NCBI RefSeq assembly: GCF_030272615.1
Contig: NC_081410.1
Span: 116,447,140-116,511,139 of the forward strand
Direction of reading: 5' to 3'
Length of the DNA: 64,000 bases
DNA from: Cryptomeria japonica
Lineage: Eukaryota; Streptophyta; Pinopsida; Cupressales; Cupressaceae
This document shows, in pieces, positions 9,753-21,125 of the stretch; the stretch's first letter is position 1, and each line of letters opens with the position of its first letter. Both the position numbers and the translations under genes were made by a program. The notes beneath the pieces are model-generated. The model had not been told where the DNA came from and ran no database searches. It worked only from the letters and a program-made list of their open reading frames with translations.

Positions 9753-12197
9753 TCACCTGTCATAAGTATTTCCAATACCCAACAACATGTGGTGAAGTTC
9801 TTGAGATGCAGAGAAAAATGGGCTGTGATCACAGTTGAGGTATAGAGTTCTGTGAGGAGGGTTCATCTTGATCATGGCCTCTTGAGCCTTCACAGGGCAG
9901 GCTCTATCTGCATTGGTCTTTATGTATACTCTGGACACACACCCATATCTTTTATCACTTGTTTCTACCTTTGCTGTCTGTACAGCCAAAGGAATAGGCC
10001 TTAACAAAGTGGAAGCCAATTGAATATCCTGTATAAGATAACAAGAATAAGTTAGAATTCAGTTGGATAAAGCTAACAGAAGAAATAGATTTGTATCATT
10101 TGTTTCTGAATTCAATTTTATGAGATTTTTTGCATCAACGTTTAGGATCACATTTTGTGATTCGTTAGTTTTTTCTTGAAGTTCTTTTTTGATGATGGAT
10201 CAGGGAATGTTGATGCAAAAAATCTTACACAATTGAATCCAGAAACAAAAATACAAATCACAATAGACTGTAAAAATCTAATCTCTTAAATAAAATAAAA
10301 ATAAACAATAACCTGAGATGGACTCATATTATAGAGAGTTTCTTTGCATGCTTCTTTAGACAAAAAGGTTGGTGTTGTTGCCTGCTCCCATATGAATTCT
10401 ATGGGATTGTCATCCTCCTTGTTGGCTTCTAGCTGTTATTTGATAACCCACATTTATGAGAATTAGGGTTTTAATTAATAACAAACTTAGCCCAAGTATA
10501 GTGGCTGACCTTGTTTATCTCTTGTTTTAGCAATTGCAATCCTCCTGGCAGCATCAGACCTGCCAGATACACTGCAACCGCAATCTTAGTTGAAAAAATC
10601 TCACTGGCATATGCCAACGCCATTCCCCCCAATCCATGACCCACCAAAACCACCTGTTACAACCAGTTAACTAATATTAGAAGAATGAGGTATAAAAGCA
10701 TAAGAGTTAGGTGTAAAAGCACAAGCCCTTTAATATGTAGTGTTAATAGAAGTACTATAATTAGGAAAGGAGGGTGAAGCAGTACATGCTGTATATGGCA
10801 TCAGATATAATGCATAAACATTCAGAAATTTTTATCTAGTGATGGTGCATCATAAGTTAATATAAGTTATAGTGTATGAGGGTAGCTTTGTATTGGTGCA
10901 TTCTAAAGACTGGATAGTCATTTCCTAAACATACAACGTCATTATACTCACAATGCTTGTAATGACAGAAAATCTCTGTACAAAAGAAAATCAAGGCCAT
11001 ACAAAAAACTCCTGTTAATTTTTTTTGCTTTGAAACAAGATAATAGAGAAACTAGAGAAAAAAAATTGTGAGAAAATAAGATTTCATTAATGTAAGATCT
11101 TTTATAAGATTGCGTTGTATGTTTTTGCATTATCTTTTATCCGATAATGAATTGCTGACTGAAACTTAAAATGCCAAAACAAAAACAAGTGAAACTGATT
11201 CCATAGACTGTAGAAAACTCATACCAGCTGAAGTAAGATCAATCTGATAAGCACCACAAAAAATGCAGAAAATGATCCTTATGAAAAAACAGTCAATGCA
11301 GGTTAAGCCCTCATAATCTACAGAGAAATTTTCATTGCAATCCAAAAGAAATTAAGGACAAAAAGAATGTGATTATACAGTCCAGATGTACTTGAAAACA
11401 AGGCAGAAGTATTCAATAGGCATGAAGATTTAAGTAAGTTGAATTTTAGAAACAGTCCCCCTGTACTGAGAATAAGGTATAAGTCCTTAATATGCATAAA
11501 GATTTGAATAATCTAAATGAATTGTTGAGTTACTTAAGCAAACAAGTACAAAATGTCTGCTTTAGAATCTAACAAAATGCACTTATGGCCTTGAGGGAGA
11601 TGAAGACTTGTCCAATTTTCTATTGTAATCAAGCCTACAAATTCCAGAGAATCCCCTGCGGTTGTAAATAAAGCTAAATCATTCTGTTCTCTTGTTTTGC
11701 TTCCTTATTTCTGATGATGAATCGTGTAGTACAATCTAAAACATTAAAGAAAATTGCTTCCTTATTTCTGATTATGAATCATGTAGTTCAATCTAAAACA
11801 TTAAAGAAATAAACTCACACAACTATTACCAAAAACAACAAAAAAATATTCTGCTACACAATTAAAATTCACAACATTTTTTCTTTACCTTGTCTGGGTG
11901 TTTAATTGATTGAAGAACATCCAACAGAGGTTGTAAATATTCTTCAAATGTGGAAACTTTGGAAGGATGTGTGGGATGAAGGCCAGAGCCAGCTAAATCA
12001 AAGACAGAGGCCTTGTGGCCTGATTTTTGCAATAGGTCAGCAGTTTTATACCAACACCAGGCTCCATGGCCTCCTTCATGAACCAAAACAAAGTGGTGCT
12101 TCTTATTCTGCAATCCACCATCACCCAATTTGTCTAAGATAGCCTTCCTTGTGTTAACAAACACAGGGTTAACAGGCTTCAAATTCGTAGGATCCAT
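9753..12197 (-). CDS. Methylesterase-like alpha/beta hydrolase (MES/SABP2 family), noncanonical nucleophile
   Basis: Four exons join with GT-AG introns, all in phase 0: 12197-11889, 10653-10510, 10432-10313 and 10028-9753, giving 282 residues. Start: ATG at 12197 is the first in-frame ATG after a stop at 12224-12222; the frame also allows a TTG at 12212, which I did not use. Landmarks: oxyanion-side motif FVLVHEGGHGAWCWYK (about residues 36-51), DLAGSG, elbow VVLVGHGLGGM at the start of exon 2, DRACP (catalytic Asp region) and CDHSPFFS (catalytic His) in exon 4. Family members usually have about 260 residues; this one has a roughly 35-residue N-terminal extension. MES enzymes hydrolyse methyl esters of hormones such as salicylate, jasmonate and IAA with a Ser-Asp-His triad. 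Here the elbow Ser (GxSxG) is Gly, codon GGA. From memory, Arabidopsis MES11-15 also lack this Ser and share the AWCWYKT text, so it may be a clade trait. Another upstream exon (transit peptide) cannot be excluded. Introns are 1235, 77 and 284 bp. Confidence 0.85.
11699..11812. repeat. 57-bp tandem duplication inside the hydrolase intron 1
   Basis: Two copies start at 11699 and 11756 (gcttccttatttctgat...) and differ at a few positions. They lie in intron 1, within about 190 bp of the exon 1 donor. Confidence 0.9.
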
Positions 12198-12729
12198 CCA
12201 ACCATAATCCAAACATGAACTTTAAAAATCCCTACGTTTAAGTCTAATAACTGCAACTACCTTCCCTCTGCAGAAGATCTTAAAGAAAGAAATTTGAGGC
12301 TTTCATTTGCCTATTCGGTGTTAAAACGGAGGATTTTAATCTCTGCCGTTACAGAAAATTCAGACAATTAGGCCGCGGCTGTCCCACTTAGCCCTCTAAA
12401 TCAAGATTCCATTGAACAGAATGAGAAAGTTGAAGAGTTCAACTTATAATTTAGACATTCTATTTGTTTATCAATCAATGTCAAAGTTCTAACGTTCACT
12501 ATTGATGTACGACTCATATGGAACTCTCCAGAGGTCGTCCCAATCATGGGGTGACACGTTGTACGGTAAATATTTCTCTGGTACCCCTTCCTGTACTACA
12601 TGTGGCATACGGAATCTGTGAAATCACATCACATTTTGGATGATTTCACATTCACAAGGAAAGTGGTCTCTTTGATTCCCATAGTCAGAATGTTCATTGA
12701 TAGATTGATCTAATCAAATATTTATCTGA
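12198..12729. promoter_or_regulatory. Upstream region of the hydrolase gene
   Basis: This 530-bp stretch precedes the minus-strand hydrolase start and should hold its 5' UTR and promoter. The part at 12290-12400 is more GC- and CpG-rich than its surroundings. I see no clear TATA box or known element. Confidence 0.35.
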
Positions 12730-14055
12730 TATCTTTGCTTAAATTTAATAGATCTTGCATGGGTTTGGGTGGAGATTGTTAGCCAACATTCTTAGGAAAA
12801 GAAGGTTGTGAAAGAGGATGAGTAAAGTGTAGGGTTCAACTAGTTGAAATTTATGATAGAGGTAGGTGAAGATGAAGAGTTTGAGATGGGATATTTCATG
12901 GAGACAAGTTTGGTTGGGAGGTATATTGTAGTCTTTTTTCAATCTTAAACAAATGGATTGAGTAGCCTTGGAAGCCTTTTTTGGTTGAGCCATTAGTTAG
13001 TTATTTTCGTGCACAAGATTGTTGTGGTGGTTTATGACAAGATTGTTGTGGTGGTTTATGATGATTTGGTTTTGGAATGAGGCTTCTTTGCTCTTGAAAC
13101 CATGTTTTTCCAACTTAAATTCATTCACAAAAATGTTTTAGGTTGCATCAATATGGATAAGGCTTTCTAATCTCCCTCTTCATTTTTTGTTACACTCAAC
13201 ATTGAAAAAGATGGGGCATTATTTTAGTAGGTTCATGGCTATGTCACCTAATAACCATAAACATACTCTTATGGCTACAACTAGGCTTCTTGTTGAAATT
13301 TATTTGAGTAATTGTTACCATGAAGAAATTGAGCTGAAAGTGAAAAATGTAACATGATTTCAATTGTAAAACGAGAAGAGAATTTTCATTCATTGTTGGA
13401 AATGTTTTAAAGTGGGGTATAAGGTGGAAGAATTTTTGAAGTCTGAAAATTCCTTAGTTCAATCCTCTTGGTGGAAGGATCATGTATACACTCAAAATTT
13501 GCTTATGGGTTGCTCTTTAGTTGTAAAGCCCAATATCCTAGAAGAGGAAGAGGATGTGGAGAAGCAAATTTTAGTCAATAGAGGATGAAAAGGAATAGAA
13601 GATGGTTTTAATAGTTGTTGAGAAGGAAAAACGAATAGAAAAAAGTGAAGGAGTTAGAAATCATGTAGCTCTTCTTGAGAATACAAGAAAAAATTTCCAA
13701 AATAAAGAAGAAATGGATAGAGAGGCTATTTTAGAACTGCTTGAATCATCATGTGTTACCTCAAAGGAGTGCTAAAGATGTTGTGTAAAGAGGATTTTTG
13801 AAGTGAATTTTTTTTCAAAAGTTGAAAACTATAATGAAGGAGAAGAAGGTTTGTCTCTTTTGGTGTAGAAAGCATGTAAGGTTGGACTATGGTGAAAAGA
13901 AGGAAAAATTGAAAAATTGATTGTAATCTTGAAAGAGTGAAGTTCATTTGTAGGCTATATGTTTCTATTGTTTGTTAATTTCTTGAATCCATTGTTCTAA
14001 GCTTTGGATTTTATGGGTAAGGGGCCTATAGAATTCCTATTTTATCTTAAAATAA
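12730..14055 (+). pseudogene. LINE ORF1-like remnant (DUF4283 and zinc-knuckle type)
   Basis: Plus-strand translation across several frames gives the domain order of plant LINE ORF1 proteins. It opens with VALEAFFG (about 12970). Then come FWNEASLLLKPCFSNLNSF and IWIRLSNLPLHFL (about 13070-13180), then TRLLVEIYLSNCYHEEIELK (about 13290-13350), and a degraded CCHC knuckle (CFKVGYKVEEF, near 13410-13440). A charged, low-complexity tail follows, then gggcctatagaattcc and an A-rich end with AATAAA near 14045. Many stops and frameshifts make it non-coding now. No ORF2 (endonuclease or RT) lies downstream. A 24-bp tandem duplication sits at 13013-13060. The left boundary is approximate and no target-site duplication was found. 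Confidence 0.7.
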
Positions 14056-14990
14056 AATATTGTCACACATTCAAAAGGAGTGATATTGAGATACACACTT
14101 CTCAACTCACACTTATATATCCATTCTATATCAATGCATGCTAAAGATTTTTATCTTCGTCAAATAGCTTGTTGAGTAAGCCAGACATAACAAGACTCGT
14201 CTTGGGCATATAAGACACTTTAATTAAAGTGAAAATAAAATATATTGCATGTTGAATCAACCTTTGTTTATGCTAAATCTCATTTCAAAGTGCTTGATTT
14301 TTAATCAGACCAATAAATTAATTTATAAGTTATGACTTCTTTAATGCTCCAAGCTTTCACCTAATATATTAATGGTCAAAATATGGATGCTACAAGACTC
14401 ACTAGGATTACCTTCTTAAGAGGTAGCTCAACTAGGAGATACAATCCTTGATCAACTAAATTGGCATCTGCTTGATTGCACAAAAGACAAATAAACCATC
14501 ACAAAAGAGAGGATAACTCGCAAGGAACCTTAAAAGAGGTCATGCAAACTAATACAAAGGTAGATCTAGCTAGGTTTAATATGTCTATAACATGATATAC
14601 CCAAAACAACGCACAATCACTTTAAACCAAATGTTATCTTAAAAAGGTTTGAACCAAACATCTTCTTACACTCAATTCAACAATAAATTTTCACATAAAG
14701 CAAATGAAATATTTTAATAAAAAATGTTATTATTTTCTAGCATACCCACTTGCCTCATGTACAACACAAGCATACCCATTGTTCTTATGTACAACACCAT
14801 AGATGGTGGTTCTGAACTCTTACAAGAGTCAAATACATAACATAAACTAATGATTATACTTCACAATCTTAGGAATGTTCAAGACATAACATATAATTCA
14901 TAAGTATTGGCATCATACATAGAATGCAACAAGCATATAAGATCAACTCAACTCATAGCATAATATAAACTACAAAACATTATACCATAG
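14056..14990. other. Unassigned AT-rich intergenic sequence
   Basis: No coding frame or repeat partner is recognisable. The region ends exactly at the 5' LTR of the next element. Confidence 0.4.
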
Positions 14991-16260
14991 TGTAGTGTAG
15001 CAAATTGTATACCTCTACAATTTCACACTCACTTTGGTGGTTATGCCTAATATTTTTAGTTCATGTCTGATTGTGCTCAATTTAGAGATCGTTTCCAAAA
15101 ACTTAGTGCAATCCCCTACTCAAAGACCTTTGTTTTGACCTAAACTATTGATACTAGGTTGCCCAACACCCCTCTTCAAGCATTTTGGCCCCAAATTTAA
15201 ATTTACAATAGTTGCATTTGCAACTAGCGAGAAAGTTCTCCTCAATGTTGATCTTCCTCAAAAATAAAATCCGAAAAGGTGTAACTTGCACATAGATAAA
15301 ATTCCCTCTCTCATTTGAAATATAACCTACATGATCTATCAACATTACACATTCCAATTGAGCATTCATTCTAGCATATTCAAGGCAATTGAGCACAAGT
15401 TTGCAATCAAGGTTTCAAGCATCCAAATTGCAACAATCATGATCAAGTTTTACATGTTTCTTCATCATGAAGGCATGCATTAACATCAATTAAGTAACAT
15501 AAATCTTTGTGTGAGACTTCAAGGCAAGGGTTTCATATCAAAGGTAAAATTTACCATTTCAAGCAATAACATGAAGGTGTCAAACGTTGTCCTTTATGAG
15601 GACAAGATCTCTTTTCATCAAACATTGTTGTAGTGTAGGTGGAAACACCAACACGATGTTTGACTTAGGAAAGGCCTATACAACACAATATTTTTCCCAT
15701 TTTGTGTGCACTAATGAAAATTCAACAATAGACATGATTACAGTATTTCAAAGAAGACAATGATGGGTGGTCTCAAACCTTGAACAAGCAAAAACCACTA
15801 GACTAGGGCACCCTTCAACTATGTCTGATACTTTTCAACTTATTTTCAAAGAGATAGATCTACATAGCCTTTTGATATAGAATATGGAACCTTCTATTGA
15901 TGAAGACACCCTCAACTAGGGTACCCTCCAACCATGTCTAATAGTTTATGCTCCAAGTTGTAGCTACAAGTTCCTTGTTTCCTAATTCCAAATCTCTATT
16001 ACTGTGTTGATTTCTAGTTCTATATCTTATTGTCTATGCTAAAAGTTATCAATTTTCTATCATCCAATCTAGTTTATTTACTTACATTGCACAATCTCAA
16101 CTTCATAGCAAACACAAAAGGATTCATAAACCCCCAAGTGTTTAGTTGTCTTATTAGGACTATAGTTGAACCTAGTTTATGATTCCACTAAAACGCACGA
16201 ATGGATATTTGGGATCTCATTTTGTATTCTTGGGCTAACATCCTTATTTTCACCATTTCA
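14991..16260 (+). repeat. 5' LTR of the gag-protease element
   Basis: It matches the 3' LTR throughout, for example tacctctacaatttcacactcac and ataaacccccaagtgtttag. It is uninterrupted and so acts as the empty site for the insertion in the 3' LTR. The two copies differ at many positions, so the insertion is old. Confidence 0.85.
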
Positions 16261-16689
16261 TTTTTGTGAAGTCGACATATCTTATGCTTTCATAACCTCA
16301 AATTTTCAATTTAAGAACTATTTTTTACTTGAAATTTTTAGATTAAGAGGCATTCATTTCTAATATATATTGTTTATGTGCTTGCATTCATTAATCAATC
16401 ATAATATTCCTATCTCATATTACTTAATTAAGTGGTTGAATGAACATATTATTTCTATATCACATGGTTTAATCAATTGCATTATTGTTGTCTTTTTATA
16501 CCATTTAATTAATTGGTCAATTGATTACATTATTTTAATTTGCATTTGTAATTAATTTTGTAGACAATCAAAGGCATTGGAAGCATAAACTAATTATCCT
16601 ATCTTTTCCTCTAGTTTTATTTTGGAGCTTATACTTGTTTATGGGTTTCATAACTTGTTAATTTGAATCTAATATTCATGTGAGAAGAA

Positions 16690-19600
16690 CTGGCTCATGG
16701 CTTTCCATGCTTTAACTAGTAATGTTGTTGAGCATGAGTTGCATGTTAACTTCTTCCCACAATCCAACACACATCTTGCCTTCTATACCTAAAAATCATT
16801 CCCTTCATACTTCTCATGATGAGGATGACCCTTCAATACAAGTGTCTAACAAACAATTGATGAAGCTTGAGAAGGAATTGGAAGGTCTTCAACAATTTAT
16901 GAGTAGAAAATAGTTGGCTGAAGAGGCAATCCCATTGATTGATAATCTAAGTTGATACAAGGTGATGTACATGGTGTTGACATTCTATGTAGCATAGCTC
17001 ACATAGTGGATCAAAACACTATAAATGTATCTACTTGTGCATAAGTTCTTGGATATACCGCTCCTAAAAGCCAAGTTGAGATGTCAATGCCCATGCCTAC
17101 AATAATACCCAATACTCCTACATACACATCCTCTATTATGTCTACTACAACCCAAAATGGTAATGTCATTTGTGTTAGTAGTGGGACTAATCCTATCAAT
17201 CAATATACTTATGTGCCATCTTCAACTAATCTTCCTTTCGTTTCTCAAAATACCCATCAATCATCTCCACCACCCACTAACCATAATGTTCCACATAATT
17301 ACCATAATATACCTTCAAATTCATAATCACAATCCAAATTTTCACAAGCCAATTCACCTACCAATGTCTCCATAAACTAATTGTTGCAAAATGTGTCATC
17401 CTTACAACAACAATTGGCTAACATAGCCCAATCCTGATCCATTATCCCATCATATTTCATTAGTAGCCCACTTTTCATTCAAATCCTTAAGACTCCCATT
17501 TGACAACACATTAAGATACCTCATTTTGAGAGATACAATGGAAAAGTGGATCCTAATATTCATGTTTCAATATTTACCTCTATATGGAGAATTTTTTTCT
17601 TTGAACAAGAAATTCTTGCAAAAAAAATCCATGTATCCTTAAGAGAAACTACCTTTGATTGGCTTTTATCTTTTCCTGATAATTCAAGTAACAATTTTCG
17701 GAAATTGATAAATCACTTTTTTCAACATTTTCAAAATAATATCAGGTCACAAATTACATTAACTGAATTCATGCATTGCAAACAAGGTGTTAAACAAAAA
17801 GTGACTAATTTCATTGGTAGATATCAAATTTTGTATTCATAAATCTCTTTTTCTCTTCTAATATTCAAAGAGTTTTCATTGGTAATTTACACCTACATAT
17901 TAGAGATAAGATTTTGTTTATGAAATATCCATCTTTCACACACTTGTACACAACACTTTGTGATTATCAACTTTCAGTTAATCAATATGAACGTTCTTCA
18001 CCTATGACTAGTTGACAAATCGAAAGAGGCTCATCAAACTTACCAAGGCATTACAAAACAAAATAAAAAAATCATTTAAGGTAAATACCTATTCTCCCAA
18101 TAGCATTGAAAGTCAAATTGCAGCTACAACACCTTTTATTGTAGCTCACTTTTCTTCCAAACCAAATAGTCTCAACTTTACACAATAATTTGAGTCATTA
18201 CATTCCATTATGCTTAATTTGTTAAACATCAATATGATTAAGCTCCCCCTTCTCCATCTCGTAGATGCATCAAAGCCTTTGTCTCCGTTGTTTAACCCAA
18301 AGACCTTTTATCGATATCATCGTACTCTTAGACATATATGAAGAAATGTATGTGTCTTAAAAATTAAATTCAAGAGCTCATTAACTATAATATAATATAG
18401 GTGGATGGTATGAATGATAATGGGAATAAATCCATAGCATCACCTAATCAAAACTTGCAAATATTTACCAATCCTTTTTCTTCCTATTTCACAAATATTG
18501 TTAAGCCTAATAATCATAGTTATATAGCCACTAATGAAAAATTCAACCAAGCTAACAATCTAATGAATGTTATAAAATGAGAAAAACCTAAATGTGAACC
18601 TAATATCACATTTACCTCAAGTGATATCTTAATAATGCACATGATGGACCACTATACATCACTACTATAAATAATTACAAACCCACACATGGGGTGCTTA
18701 TTGATCTAGTAAGTATGCTTAATATGGTTACAAAATAATATCTTTATACATATGAACTAATCGAGACACTTATGATAAATCCAAAGTATTGAATAATTTG
18801 TATGATGGTTTCACTTGTCCTACCATTGGTTCCATCACTCTTCCAGTTGCAGTTGGATCTAAACACTTAGATTTTCCTTTTACTATTATCCCTACCCCAT
18901 ATACCAATTTTGTGTGAAATTGGGTCATCCTTGGCTCACAACCATGAAAGTATTGCCTTCCATGGTCCATAAGTGTTTGAAGTTTCCATTTGAAAGATGG
19001 GTGCCAACCATATATCATAGTGGTTTCTGAGCCTTGTCAAGATGTGGAAAATTTATACTTGACTACTTTTGGCCTTTAAAACATCAACCAATTAAACATC
19101 TTGAAAATAACCTATTCATATCCTATCAAAAGTTTAAAATCCAAGAGAATAGTTGAGTTATCCTTAGCTAATCCTTCAAGACCTTCTTTTCTTGTAATCT
19201 CTGATGATCCTTCAACATCTATGGATATAGAAGTAATTCGTCCTACCCCATAGATAATGAGTGAACTACATCTTGAACTTGAAATCCTTCTTACTCCTAG
19301 AGTATCAAATGTGTATGTTCCCTCATCCTATAAAGGATAAGAGGCAAAAGCCCAACACCATCTAACACTCCTCCTATCTCTTAGCCTTTGGAGATTCTTT
19401 ATGTTCCTCTTTCTCTTCCTAGAGTAAAGGAAGAAAATAAATTGATGTTTAGTGATACCTAACCTCCTATATGAGCTTTGAATTGTAACCAAAGAAATCA
19501 CAGTGTGAGAGAATGTTGACGAAGACATCATGCCAAGGCTCATGAGCTTGCTACAAGAAGTGAGTCTTTTTTCAAAGTAATCAGATGTTGATTTGGTCTT

Positions 19601-19970
19601 GCCTCCTCAGCCTTGTTTTCTATCACCCACCCCTAGAGACGATCTTTACCTATCCTAGTGTTGCAAAAAGATAAAGTTGTCAATTCCAAATGATTCTTCT
19701 CCTTCTCCTATCAAATCACATATAGTGACCGATTTGGATAACATGGTTGAATCTATTTAAAATTATAATGATGTCTTTGATATTTTCTAAATCACTAACT
19801 CTAGCTAATAGTGACACACATCGTGATCCATAATTAGAGCATGGTCCATGTTTGGCACTAAATATAGCTCTATCTATCATACTAGATGTATCTACTTTAT
19901 CATCTATTTCACCATCTTTATATAATGTTGAACAATATTGAGAGATGGATGATTTGCTAAAGTAGCTCAT
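16690..19970 (+). pseudogene. Gag-protease polyprotein with conserved C-terminal block, decayed
   Basis: Segments in order: N-terminal coiled-coil-like piece with LEKELEGLQQFMSRK (16722-16913); Thr/Pro/Asn-rich linker (17081-17326); gag core at 17546-17842 with IHVSLRETTFDWLLSFP and FRKLINHFFQHFQNN; zinc-knuckle remnant near 18300 (YRYHRTLRH, first Cys lost); protease at about 18690-19010 with VLIDLVSMLNMVT (the usual DLG is DLV), GFTCPTIGSITLPV and a broken LGxPW motif; then a motif NHSVREC-stop-RRHHAKAHELA at 19496-19553; and an acidic end LEHGPCLALNIALS ... EMDDLL near 19830-19965. Stops and frameshifts interrupt it in many places. The last two segments have counterparts in the element at 29077-35612 and are not part of any gypsy domain I know. 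Confidence 0.75.
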
Positions 19971-21125
19971 TCATGTGGTAATGCTTTTTTTGGTGTGTTT
20001 TCTTGCATGTGTTGTGCTTCCCTACGATGTGTTGCCTAAGATGTCTTTTATTTGTTAATCTCTCTTTGGATAATCCTTTAGGATCTGTTGGCACGAGCAT
20101 ACAAAGAGACTACTATTGTGGCAATCCTCTATGCATATTTCATTCTTTTATATGTTGTATACATGTGTCATAAAAAAACAATTGTACATGTTCTTTTGTG
20201 TTGTTTTTTGGGGGCGATATAAAGCATTGAAGGATTTTGATCTCTTCCATGTTTACCCAAAAAGACCCTTGGTTCAACTTATGTGATCTTCTTCCTTTGT
20301 ATTAAGGGGATGAAGTCAATTCAAAACAATCATTATCAATATACATGATTTATCTAAAGCGCATACTAACCCTGGATCATGGATCCCTTATGCATTCTTA
20401 TCTTGTATGTGAGCTTTGCCTTTGACATGCCTATCTTTGGGGGCATTTCACTATTGTTGCATGCTTATATTTGGATGTATGCTACAATGGATCTCAATTG
20501 AAGTATGCAATCACTTTAAAGTGGGTGCATACACTTCACTATGTTTTACTTTGTACAAACACCACGAGATTGGTTTGTACACTTTGATCACATACCATGA
20601 TTTTATTGGTGCAACTATATCACCCACTTTGTAGTCTCATGTCCAAATTACCCAACAAACAAATGGATTTTTCTTTGTAATATTTGTTGGCATGAAGCTC
20701 ACCTAGAATAACACAACTTGTTAGACTTGTGTGAGACCTTCAGTCTAGCATGAGTCACCAAGCATAATGCAACTTGCTAGACCTATGTGACTCCGTTTGT
20801 AGCATGACCTCTACTATGAATACGAGGGTTTGTAATATTCCTCGAGGTCATACCTTGTGTTTTTATATGACTCCTAGTAATCTCTCACAAATATTACTAG
20901 CCCTAGATCCTATAGCTTTTTTATTTTTTCATGCTCCATGTGTGTTATCTATGTTGATCACGTTGCACAATTTTATCTTGATAAGATCCTAAGTCTCAAG
21001 GCTTACTGCATTTCCAAGCTTAGAGTTATCTTTTTGTTTTATGTCTTGATGAAAGTATTTTTTGCTTCTTTACAATTTACCAAGAGTACGAGCATGTTCA
21101 TACTCTCACTAAAGTGGGAGTTGAC

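Noticed and set aside
10630-10653. Hydrolase called a pseudogene because of GHGLG
   Set aside because: All four exons are open with clean splice sites, and other MES-related proteins lack the Ser, so loss of the Ser alone does not show decay.
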